DNA from: Paenibacillus sp. BJ-4
Lineage (GTDB): Bacteria; Bacillota; Bacilli; Paenibacillales; Paenibacillaceae
Direction of reading: 5' to 3'
Assembly (NCBI RefSeq): GCF_020404765.1
Contig: NZ_JAIVEM010000163.1
Location: 24,315 to 88,314 of the forward strand
DNA length: 64,000 nucleotides
Shown: in pieces, positions 51,529 through 59,378 of the stretch
Layout: every line of letters begins with the position of its first letter
How positions within the stretch are numbered: position 1 is the stretch's first letter
Position numbers and translations under genes: made by a program
The notes under the pieces: model-generated
Databases searched by the model: none
Seen by the model: the letters and a program-made list of their open reading frames with translations, nothing else
What the model was told of the DNA's origin: nothing

Positions 51529-53619
51529 ATGTTCAGAATAAGGAAACTAGGGATTATCATTTTCATGACTTTTGTACTATTTTTTCAAATGGGCTTAAAC
51601 GGGGTCATTTGCACTGTAAATCAGGCTAATGCAGCATCTTTGGGGACTGCTCCGATTGAGGGTTACGATGCTGTTTTTGTACTGGATACCAGTTATTCCA
51701 TGAGGGACACCGATCCCGAGGGGATTGCCTCCGAAGTCATCAGTATGTTTATGGATTTGAGTGATGCAGACCGTACACGCGTTGGCTTTGTCGCCTACAA
51801 CCATCACGTAGTCGCTTCCAAGTCCCTGACCTCAATTGCCGTAGCAGCGCAAAAATCCCAAATTCAGCAGGAAATCAGAACACTAAACCGTTCCGGTTAT
51901 ACGGATCTGGGGCTTGGATTGCGTAAAGGCTCGGAGCTGCTGGCCGCAGGAGCATCCAAGGGACGTCAGCCTTTTATGATCCTGCTATCCGATGGTGAAA
52001 CTGATTTTGGTGCCTCCTCCGGTTCCCGAACGAAAGGGGATTCCAACAACGATGTGGCTTCGGTCATTAAATCCGCGCAGACCAAAGGATATCCGGTGTA
52101 TACGATTGGTCTGAATCATGACGGTACAGTGAATCGGCAGGAGCTGGAGCGGATTGCTTCTCAAACGGGAGGTGCTTCTTTTATTACGAGCAGTGCCGAG
52201 GATCTACCGGAAATTTTGAATCGTATTTTTGCCAGTCAAATTCGTTCTAAGCTCGTGCCTGTTGCCGCCATTACAACTACTGGCGAGATGCAGGAATTAA
52301 CAGTCAACCTCCCGGACTCCAGTATGGAGGAAGCGAATTTGGTGCTTCTGTCCGAGCATCCTCTGCAGGAAACACAGTTGTATTCCAATTCCGAAAATGT
52401 TCGCAGGTATAAGTCGAGCCGATATGCGATTTTAAAAATTGAGCATCCACAGGCAGGTAAAGTCAAGCTGAAACTGCGGGGGATACGCGGAGATTTGGTC
52501 AAAATCAATTTGCTCGGCAGCTATCGACTGGAAGCCGAAGCGATCATGGGAGGAAAACAAGGAACAGCAGCGAACGACAGCAAGCCTGTGCAGTTACCTA
52601 AAGGCCAGGCCACACCATTTCAGGCTCAGCTCCTGTTACCGGACGGTGAAAAGCTTACAGATGAAGCTGTATATACGTCTCTCCAAGCCCATATTATAGT
52701 TACTCCTGTACAGGGTGGCACAGCCAAAAAGGTGCCTATGACCTATAAGGCGGGAGCGTTTCATGCCGAATATGCGTTCCCTCAAACCGGAGATTATACT
52801 TGGCAGCTCGCTCTGGACGGCCCACAATGGTATCGTAATGGAACCGTACATAAGGTCCACGCGGCCAATGCAGCACCACAGGTGTTAAAGGACCTGACGA
52901 TTCGCGTCGTGAAAGAAGATGGAGATTCCCTTCGAAGTTTATCGGATTTTTTTGCTGATCCAAATCATGACAAACTAACCTACAAGCTGGATACGGGAGC
53001 CTCTGGGGATGCGGTCCATGCCGAGATTAACGGTAGTGATCTGCTGCTATCCGAGCTTCACACGGGTGACTCCGAGCTGAAGATTACCGCTACCGATCCG
53101 GAAGGAGCATCCAGCAGTGCTACGCTGACCGTTTCCGTACAGTCCCGGTATACCGCCATAAAGTGGACGGTGGCTATCAGTGTCGTGGTGGCAGCGCTTC
53201 TGTACTGGTTTTTGCGGCCTAAGCCACAATTTGCAGGAAGAATCGAAGGATATTTTCTCGCAACGGCCAGTGGACAGGAGATTCCGGTCAAATCCTGGCC
53301 GCTTACCTCCTTTCCGGGCCGAAAGGTTAGCCTGCAAGAATTGTTCCGTACGCTGGACGTTCACGAACCGCTGCCAGAGGCGAAGCGAATCCTGTTTTCC
53401 GCAGGTAAAAAAGGCAGTTTGGTCGTCAAACATGATACACGCTGCGCCCTGCAGCACGGAAAAGTCAGATTGACCCGCAACAAAAAAGCGGTCATGGAAT
53501 ACGGTGACAAGCTGTATATTACGTTCGAGGACGGTGTAACTGAAATCGAGCTACGCTACAAAGCGATCAAGCCGAATACCTCGGTGTACACCGATCATAT
53601 TCAAGCTCCAACAGGATAA
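51529..53619 (+). CDS. Secreted, membrane-anchored von Willebrand factor A protein
   Basis: About 696 residues from ATG 51529 (MFRIRKLGIIIFMTFVLFF), behind GGAGGGG. Signal peptide to ~...NAAS. vWA domain (~40-245) with MIDAS residues AVFVLDTSYSMRD, a Thr in SGYTDLG, and ILLSDGETDFG. Two or three beta-sandwich modules follow, the last (~450-535) cadherin-like, with DPNHDKLTYKLD and ITATDPEGASSSATLTV. Next come a membrane helix (~545-565, WTVAISVVVAALLYWFL) and a ~130-residue cytoplasmic beta domain. Divergent from the gene train. In Pseudomonas the type VI kinase PpkA carries a vWA domain, so this could be the sensor partner of the adjacent kinase. Confidence 0.85.
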   Translation: MFRIRKLGIIIFMTFVLFFQMGLNGVICTVNQANAASLGTAPIEGYDAVFVLDTSYSMRDTDPEGIASEVISMFMDLSDADRTRVGFVAYNHHVVASKSLTSIAVAAQKSQIQQEIRTLNRSGYTDLGLGLRKGSELLAAGASKGRQPFMILLSDGETDFGASSGSRTKGDSNNDVASVIKSAQTKGYPVYTIGLNHDGTVNRQELERIASQTGGASFITSSAEDLPEILNRIFASQIRSKLVPVAAITTTGEMQELTVNLPDSSMEEANLVLLSEHPLQETQLYSNSENVRRYKSSRYAILKIEHPQAGKVKLKLRGIRGDLVKINLLGSYRLEAEAIMGGKQGTAANDSKPVQLPKGQATPFQAQLLLPDGEKLTDEAVYTSLQAHIIVTPVQGGTAKKVPMTYKAGAFHAEYAFPQTGDYTWQLALDGPQWYRNGTVHKVHAANAAPQVLKDLTIRVVKEDGDSLRSLSDFFADPNHDKLTYKLDTGASGDAVHAEINGSDLLLSELHTGDSELKITATDPEGASSSATLTVSVQSRYTAIKWTVAISVVVAALLYWFLRPKPQFAGRIEGYFLATASGQEIPVKSWPLTSFPGRKVSLQELFRTLDVHEPLPEAKRILFSAGKKGSLVVKHDTRCALQHGKVRLTRNKKAVMEYGDKLYITFEDGVTEIELRYKAIKPNTSVYTDHIQAPTG

Positions 53620-53634
53620 CGTCAGTCGGAAAAT

Positions 53635-53698
53635 AAAAAAAGGAAGCACCGTTCCTTACGATTAATGAATCGTAAGAGTGCGGCGCTTCCCTTTTTTT
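53635..53698. terminator. Bidirectional terminator between the vWA and kinase genes
   Basis: AAAAAAAGGAAGC...GCTTCCCTTTTTTT with inner CTTACGATT/AATCGTAAG stem. Its right arm overlaps the last codons of the convergent kinase gene. Confidence 0.85.
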
Positions 53699-54573
53699 AT
53701 CCAATATTCCGCACGTAGTGCGGCTTTAAACCATCTGAGTGAGCGACAACGTTTGTTAGCCTGTACCTCCAGACCACGCCGAATCACATACGGCAGCAGG
53801 GAAATCCCTGCATTTTCGATCCGAATCCGGTCGGTCCGATCTGCAAACAACCTGCCCGGCACATCCGGTGGTGGTGATCCTTGTCGGCAATAATACAGCG
53901 TGGCGGCCAAGCTATAAATATCCGATACAGGTCCCTGCTGCGAGCGGTTAGAATAAAACTCCAGCGGAGAGTAGCCTGCCGTGGTGAAGATCGGATGCTC
54001 CTTGCCTTCAAAATGCACAGCTGAACCGAAATCAAGCAGCTTAATGCTGCCATTTTCCCCAATCATAATGTTGCCAGGCTTAATATCACGGTGAATAATG
54101 CCCTTATCGTGAATGTACTCCATGGCATCAACTAAAGACAGCAACGCCTGGTACATAAAAGCAGGATCGGACATGAGCGCAGACTCTTCTTGCATTACCC
54201 TATCCAGCGTCTTGCCCGCACAGTATTCCATGACTAGATAGGCAGTTCCATTTTCCTCAAAATGATCTATATAACCGACAATCCCCGGATGGCTTAGTTC
54301 CTTGAGCATTTGCCCTTCACGCAAAAAATAATGCATAAACTCCACGTATTTGAATTGCATAGATGCACTGCAAGTCACCGTTTTTCGATCCGATCCCCGC
54401 AAAGCGAGCGCATTCGGAAAAAACTCCTTAACAATGACCTTTTCTCGATTATCCAACAGCCTTGCCGTATACACGATGGCCAGCTCACTGCGGGACAAGG
54501 CGCTTCGAATTTGATATGTATTTCGCAGCTTCGTATTGCGGGCAAGCAGATTCCCGCTTGTATCCACGATCAT
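53662..54573 (-). CDS. Ser/Thr protein kinase (Hanks-type)
   Basis: 303 residues, start behind AGGAGG. Catalytic Lys in KVIVKEFFPNAL, the catalytic loop IHRDIKPGNIMI, Mg-binding LLDFGSAVHF and the activation-segment end TAGYSPLEFY. The glycine loop is degenerate (LSRSELAIVYTA). No membrane segment or PASTA repeats: soluble. The ALRGSDR insert and KEFFP pattern are shared with kinases of phosphosignalling secretion loci. Convergent with the vWA gene; together with PP2C and FHA genes across the divergent promoter it completes a kinase/phosphatase/reader set. Confidence 0.88.
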   Translation of the reverse strand: MIVDTSGNLLARNTKLRNTYQIRSALSRSELAIVYTARLLDNREKVIVKEFFPNALALRGSDRKTVTCSASMQFKYVEFMHYFLREGQMLKELSHPGIVGYIDHFEENGTAYLVMEYCAGKTLDRVMQEESALMSDPAFMYQALLSLVDAMEYIHDKGIIHRDIKPGNIMIGENGSIKLLDFGSAVHFEGKEHPIFTTAGYSPLEFYSNRSQQGPVSDIYSLAATLYYCRQGSPPPDVPGRLFADRTDRIRIENAGISLLPYVIRRGLEVQANKRCRSLRWFKAALRAEYWIKKGKRRTLTIH

Positions 54574-54670
54574 GACTCGTCCTCCTGTCAGGTTCTTAGC
54601 TTATGTCTTTTGTATATATCGGCTTATTACATATCTTTTCATTATACCGTAAAATAGATTGATAGAAAAA

Positions 54671-54716
54671 CAAATAGCCTGCCAACATTTCCCTCAGAGA
54701 AATGATGACAGGTCTT
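54671..54716 (-). terminator. Terminator of the yhjX-like gene
   Basis: The minus strand has ACCTGTCATCATTTC...GAAATGTTGGCAGG, followed by TATTTGTTTTT. A 12-bp stem with two mismatches. Confidence 0.7.
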
Positions 54717-54751
54717 TTGGCATTCATCTGGTCCTTTATTCTCAATCCCTA

Positions 54752-56017
54752 TTAACCCAGCTTCGTTTCGGGCTTCATGCCGCGCAAGGTATGAGGATGT
54801 TTCTTGCGTTGACTGCGCAAATTGCCCTGATCCGGTTTGCTTTGATCCGGAGTACGAATCGTCAGCGCAATCAGGAACGATACGACACACAGCACCGCAA
54901 TGGTGGTAAAGGTCGGGATGAAGCCGCCAAGTAAGGCTGCAATAAAAGATCCCGCCAGTGCACCGAGGCCAAAGCCCTGATACACGATACCATAGTTTTT
55001 ACTCTGATTTTTCAGGCCGAAGAAATCAGCCACGATGGCTGGAAAAACTGTAATGTTGCCGCCAAAGCAGAAAGCAATTCCTGCTACACAAGCAAAGAAC
55101 AAACCATAGTTCAACGGTACCAGACTAAGCACTGTAACCGCGATCGCTGTTGCCAGCAACGCACCCGCTACCACTTTCAGACGACCGACCCTATCCGATA
55201 GCGCACCTAATATGATCCGACCCGCTGTGTTGAAAATAGCGACCATTGCGACCGCATTAGCGGCTGTTGCTACATCCAGCCCGGCCATCCGTACGCCGAT
55301 ATCCTTGACGACTCCGATCAGGTACAATCCACTCATACAAGCAGTAAAGAACATCACGAACAGCAGATATGCCTGCTTGGTGCGCAGCATCTCTTTCACG
55401 GTGTAATCTCGCTGCGGCATACCCGCATTTTGTACCGAAGGCTTATTTACAACTACGGCCTCACGTACCAGGAAGGAACCGCCCACAATCATGATTAATA
55501 CGATCATACCCCAATACAGAAATGCCTGCGATACGCCAACGGATTGAATCAGCGAACCGTTAATATATTTGAATATAAGACTGCCTGTTCCGTATGCCCC
55601 AACCGAAATACCGGAAATAAGTCCTTTTTTCTCAGGAAACCATTTGATCAAATTCGACAGTGATGTAATATATGCCGTACCGTCCGCAAAGCCTACAACA
55701 ACACCCGCTAAAATGTACAGCAGGGACAGGGAGGTTACCTGTGAGCTGAGCATTAACCCGGCTCCTAACACGACGCCTGCACATAAAATCAGACGACGCA
55801 GTCCCCATTTATCCTGCAGCTTACCTGCAAACAATGTAGCAAATGCCAGCGCAAAGCTGGTAATCGAAAAGGTAATGGCGACCGAACTAAGGTTCCAGCC
55901 AAAGCGGTCCACCAGCGGTTGATTAAACAAGCTCCAAGTGTAAATCGTTCCAAGTCCCATCTGGACAATAATCGTTCCAAGCACGACCAGCAGGCGATTT
56001 CCGCTGTTAGTTTTCAT
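54752..56017 (-). CDS. yhjX: YhjX-like OFA-family MFS transporter
   Basis: 421 residues, 12 membrane segments. The sequence follows E. coli YhjX closely by eye: GTIIVQMGLGTIYTWSLFNQPL, GFADGTAYITSLSNLIKWFPEKKGLISG, FFTACMSGLYLIGVVKDIG and CFGGNITVFPAIVADFFGLKNQSKNYGIVYQGFGLG. In E. coli yhjX is induced by pyruvate through the YpdA/YpdB (LytS/LytT-like) system. Here the homologous pair lies immediately upstream with a matching operator, so a pyruvate-related or small carboxylate transport role is well supported though not proven. A polar basic tail of ~25 residues is extra. Confidence 0.88.
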   Translation of the reverse strand: MKTNSGNRLLVVLGTIIVQMGLGTIYTWSLFNQPLVDRFGWNLSSVAITFSITSFALAFATLFAGKLQDKWGLRRLILCAGVVLGAGLMLSSQVTSLSLLYILAGVVVGFADGTAYITSLSNLIKWFPEKKGLISGISVGAYGTGSLIFKYINGSLIQSVGVSQAFLYWGMIVLIMIVGGSFLVREAVVVNKPSVQNAGMPQRDYTVKEMLRTKQAYLLFVMFFTACMSGLYLIGVVKDIGVRMAGLDVATAANAVAMVAIFNTAGRIILGALSDRVGRLKVVAGALLATAIAVTVLSLVPLNYGLFFACVAGIAFCFGGNITVFPAIVADFFGLKNQSKNYGIVYQGFGLGALAGSFIAALLGGFIPTFTTIAVLCVVSFLIALTIRTPDQSKPDQGNLRSQRKKHPHTLRGMKPETKLG

Positions 56018-56139
56018 ATAAATCTCCTCTTTTCATTCCGGCTCTTATAGCGTCAATTTGTCATCATGATAACCGGGAATCCGGTACGCACCTGCGCCAT
56101 TGGAGGAGCAAGTCTGTAAGGATTCTCTCTACATGGATC

Positions 56140-56145
56140 ATTATA
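56140..56145 (-). promoter_or_regulatory. -10 element of the yhjX-like gene
   Basis: Consensus TATAAT on the minus strand with no recognisable -35 at the right distance. That is typical of an activator-dependent promoter; the activator repeats lie 30-62 bp upstream. Confidence 0.6.
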
Positions 56146-56174
56146 ACGTCGTATGTTGGCCAGAATTCATTTGA

Positions 56175-56207
56175 GGAATGAAATGCACATATAGCGGAAT
56201 GAAATGC
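56175..56207 (-). promoter_or_regulatory. LytTR (YpdB-type) direct-repeat operator
   Basis: GCATTTCATTCC occurs twice on the minus strand (56196-56207 and 56175-56186), with start points exactly 21 bp apart, two helical turns. The known E. coli YpdB site is GGCATTTCAT in two direct copies 11 bp apart; here GGCATTTCAT-N12-GCATTTCAT is nearly identical. It lies just past the response regulator stop, upstream of the yhjX-like gene. Confidence 0.85.
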
Positions 56208-56209
56208 CT

Positions 56210-56974
56210 TTATAGTCGCATAATTTGCCGAAATTCCTTGGCCTTGCTTCGACTTACCGGAACCTCCGCTTCGAGGCCGCGCAAACGCAGGAGATACGTA
56301 TGATTGAACCAAGGCACAATTTCACGAATCTGCGACAGATTCACCGTGTAGGAACGGTGACAACGGAAAAAGTCCTGCTGCGGCAAGCGGGCATGAAATT
56401 CCGAGATGCTCATCGGCATCGTATATTCCTCATGCCTTGTAAATACGCGGGTTACTTTTTCCTGTGCACACGCATAGTAAATATCGCTCGCATCGGTCAC
56501 AATAATTTTGTCGTTTTTCAGCAGATTAATGCGGCCCGAAGCGCTGACTGTACTTGCTTCAGCAGTTCGAGGCTGTGCAGGTGGGGCCGTATCTAGTGAT
56601 TGGGCATTCCGCTGCTCATAGGCATTTTCCAGCTTGCGCAGCATGGCGGCGATCCGTTTTTCATCATACGGCTTGAGAATGTAGTCGAATGCCTCCAGTT
56701 CAAAGGCCTGTGCCGCATGTTCTTTATAGGCGGTCGTAAAAATAATATAAGGCTTTTTGGCAAATTTGCTAATATTCTGAGCCAGCAGCATCCCGTCCAG
56801 CGAGGGAATATTTATATCCAGAAAGATGGCGTCCGTCTCCTGCTCCTGCAAAAACCGGAATACATCCAGTCCGTCCTCGAAGCTATTCGTCACCTCAATG
56901 CTGCTATGCGTCTGAATAAGATACTCCAACTCTTCGCGCGCCGGAATTTCGTCTTCTACAATTATGGCCTTCAT
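56210..56974 (-). CDS. LytTR response regulator (YpdB/LytT-like)
   Basis: 254 residues. Receiver domain (1-118) with acidic pocket VEDE, phospho-acceptor Asp in AIFLDINIPS, Thr in IFTTAY and Lys in YILKPYDE. A linker follows, then a LytTR DNA-binding domain (~148-254; ISEFHARLPQQDFFRCHRSYTVNLSQIREIVPWFNHTYLLRL). It overlaps the sensor kinase gene by 4 bp. Predicted to activate the yhjX-like gene through the direct repeats next to its own stop codon. Confidence 0.9.
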   Translation of the reverse strand: MKAIIVEDEIPAREELEYLIQTHSSIEVTNSFEDGLDVFRFLQEQETDAIFLDINIPSLDGMLLAQNISKFAKKPYIIFTTAYKEHAAQAFELEAFDYILKPYDEKRIAAMLRKLENAYEQRNAQSLDTAPPAQPRTAEASTVSASGRINLLKNDKIIVTDASDIYYACAQEKVTRVFTRHEEYTMPMSISEFHARLPQQDFFRCHRSYTVNLSQIREIVPWFNHTYLLRLRGLEAEVPVSRSKAKEFRQIMRL

Positions 56975-58632
56975 GACTTCTCCTTTGGTATGTCAAAATA
57001 AACTTCGGTACCCGGCTTATGCTTGAGAATAATAACTCCTTCCCCGTACATCAGCTTGAGTCGTCTGTGCACATTGTACAAGCCTATTTGTTTGGCCGGA
57101 ACCCGGTCATGATACAGATTATCCACAACTTCATCGCGTATACCCACCCCGGTATCTGCTACAGAAATCCGTACCTTTGCTCCCCGATCCTTTACGGAAA
57201 TCGTAACTGTACCCGGCCCCTTTTTCTTCAGTATCCCATGATTAATCGCATTTTCAACCAAGGGCTGGATAATAAGGCTTGGAATCTGCACAGACACCTC
57301 ATCCATCATATATTCCACCTGAAGCCGATTGCCGAAGCGCGCTTTTTCAATTTCCACATAGTCAGAGACCTGCTGAAGCTCCTTATGAATTTCGATCAGA
57401 TCATCATTGAGCTCCAAATTATAACGCAGGTAGCCCGACAAATTAATGATCAGCTCTCGCGCCTTATCCGGCTTGGTGCGTGTAGTCGAGGCAATCGCGT
57501 TCAGCGCGTTGAACAAGAAATGAGGATTTATTTTGGTCTGCAACGCCTTCAATTCGGCTTTGTTCGCGGCTTCTTTAATTTGCTCCACACGCGACACTTC
57601 CATTAACGTGGAAATGATTTGCGACAAACCAATCGCCATCGTCTGCAACGGATACGTGATTTTATACGCTTTACGGTAATAAATTTTCAGGGTTCCGGTT
57701 ACCTCCCCCCGCTCCTCTAACGGAATAATGAGCAGAGACTGGATTTGAGGCGTTTTATCATCTGCTATATGGTTGCGAATCGTGATTTTACCGCTGCGGA
57801 TCGTCGATTTGGTCACATCGCTAATGATTTCGTCACCAATGTGATACCGTTCCTCGCCAAAACCAACATAGGCCAGCACATTTCGAGTATCCGTAATCGC
57901 AACCGCATCTGCCCTGATATCCTCTTTTATGATTGAACAAATCGTATGCAGGGATTCCGCATTAATAGAACGAAAATAAGGCAACGTCTTGTTGGCAATA
58001 TCCAGTGCGAGCTTGGCCTGTCTGGCCGCGATATTTTCCTTTTCTCCCTCGACACTCTGGATCAACAGGACGATTAAGCCGATACTGACTTCCCCGATAA
58101 TCATTGGCAGTCCGATCTTGGAAACGATATCCAGACCCAGCTCGTACGGTTGTGCCATCACCAGAATCAGCAGCATCGTTAATGCTTCACAAATCATTCC
58201 TGCGGCAATGCCGACCAGCCATCTTTTGGAACGGTTAACTCGGCGCCCAATGTAACCTGATCCCACACCTGCCAGAATACTGGTAATCAAACATGGAATG
58301 GAGGTCACTCCCCCGATATCAATCAGATAACGGTGGATACCCGATACAATACCTGTAATGATTCCAACCCACGGTCCAAACAAAATACCGCCCGCCATAA
58401 TCGCAATGATACGAACATTCACAAGCGAGCCTTCGACTTCAATCCCGGTGTACGTGCCGAACAGTGCAAACATACAAAAAATCAACGTTAGCAAAGTCAG
58501 CTCTCCCGGAGAATGGCTGTTCTTTTGCAAGGTTTCCTTAAACCGCGGGATACGGGTGATAAAAAATAAACAAATCAGCAGCAACGCTGCGCGCTCAAAT
58601 AGCTGCATCAGCATTTCCAAAAAGGCGTTCAC
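56971..58632 (-). CDS. LytS-type sensor histidine kinase (YpdA-like)
   Basis: 553 residues, start behind GAGGGGG. A 5TM-5TMR_LYT membrane sensor (~1-190: GGILFGPWVGIITGIVSGIHRYLIDIGGVTSIPCLITSILAG) is followed by a GAF domain (~215-345) and a HisKA_7/HATPase core. The phospho-His lies in LQTKINPHFLFNALNAIAS, with the N box in LVENAINHGI and the G box in VADTGVGI. Length and domain order match YpdA/LytS, which respond to pyruvate in E. coli and B. subtilis relatives. Forms an operon with the response regulator. Confidence 0.92.
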   Translation of the reverse strand: MNAFLEMLMQLFERAALLLICLFFITRIPRFKETLQKNSHSPGELTLLTLIFCMFALFGTYTGIEVEGSLVNVRIIAIMAGGILFGPWVGIITGIVSGIHRYLIDIGGVTSIPCLITSILAGVGSGYIGRRVNRSKRWLVGIAAGMICEALTMLLILVMAQPYELGLDIVSKIGLPMIIGEVSIGLIVLLIQSVEGEKENIAARQAKLALDIANKTLPYFRSINAESLHTICSIIKEDIRADAVAITDTRNVLAYVGFGEERYHIGDEIISDVTKSTIRSGKITIRNHIADDKTPQIQSLLIIPLEERGEVTGTLKIYYRKAYKITYPLQTMAIGLSQIISTLMEVSRVEQIKEAANKAELKALQTKINPHFLFNALNAIASTTRTKPDKARELIINLSGYLRYNLELNDDLIEIHKELQQVSDYVEIEKARFGNRLQVEYMMDEVSVQIPSLIIQPLVENAINHGILKKKGPGTVTISVKDRGAKVRISVADTGVGIRDEVVDNLYHDRVPAKQIGLYNVHRRLKLMYGEGVIILKHKPGTEVYFDIPKEKS

Positions 58633-58678
58633 ATCTGTTCCCCCTCAAATAAAAACGGACATGCCTACATATGTTTTG

Positions 58679-58927
58679 TTATCGTGTACGTCGCTCATAC
58701 ACACCATATCCGAGTATCAGCAAGCCACATACGAATAAAATAATAACAAATACATTGTCAGTAAAACCCGGCATAACTGGTTCGGAAATAACAACGCCCG
58801 AACCTTTCAATTTAACTGGAACGAAATCAGCAGCCCACTGAACTATGGACATAAAACGCTCCATCGTATATAACACTCCACCACCCAGTAGGCTCAACAC
58901 ACCAACTAACAAATATTTAAACTCCAA
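58679..58927 (-). CDS. Small membrane protein, unknown
   Basis: 82 residues from TTG 58927 behind GGGGGAT. Two membrane segments (YLLVGVLSLLGGGVLYTM and VFVIILFVCGLLILGYGVY) flank a ~35-residue outer loop. No family recognised. It stands alone upstream of the lytS gene on the same strand. Confidence 0.55.
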   Translation of the reverse strand: MEFKYLLVGVLSLLGGGVLYTMERFMSIVQWAADFVPVKLKGSGVVISEPVMPGFTDNVFVIILFVCGLLILGYGVYERRTR

Positions 58928-59378
58928 GGTAATATCCCCCTATCCAACATTGAAACTGCCACAAATTATACCATCAGTTTCCAAGTAAATATAGCAAAAC
59001 CGGGGATTACCGCTTGATCAGGATACTCCCCGGCTTATCTAGCCCTAGAATATGTTGTTCGGTTATCTGCCTATTGAATTTATGACACAAAGATTCCCCC
59101 TTTTTTTACATGATTTCAGTTGGATTAGCCCAATCTTGCTGTCATTATCCTTGAATGGCATAAACTTTGTTTCATTTTCTTGGCAAGTGATACACTCTCA
59201 TGTAAATAATGAGTAAAAATACTCGTTACTAGTAGTTGCAAAACACCTTTGATTTCGAGCTTTGCGTCACTTATCCATATTATTAACTGCTTTCCTCATT
59301 TCTTCATCTGTTAAATGAGTATAAATCATCGTGTTGAAGCACATCGGCTAACTTCTACCTGGCCGCTTAGTTTGTGGC
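58928..59378. other. Intergenic stretch with one hairpin
   Basis: CCGGGGA/TCCCCGG (59000-59033) followed on the minus strand by TTTTG is a plausible but weak terminator for the tail-spike gene 340 bp away. No supported gene. Confidence 0.4.
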
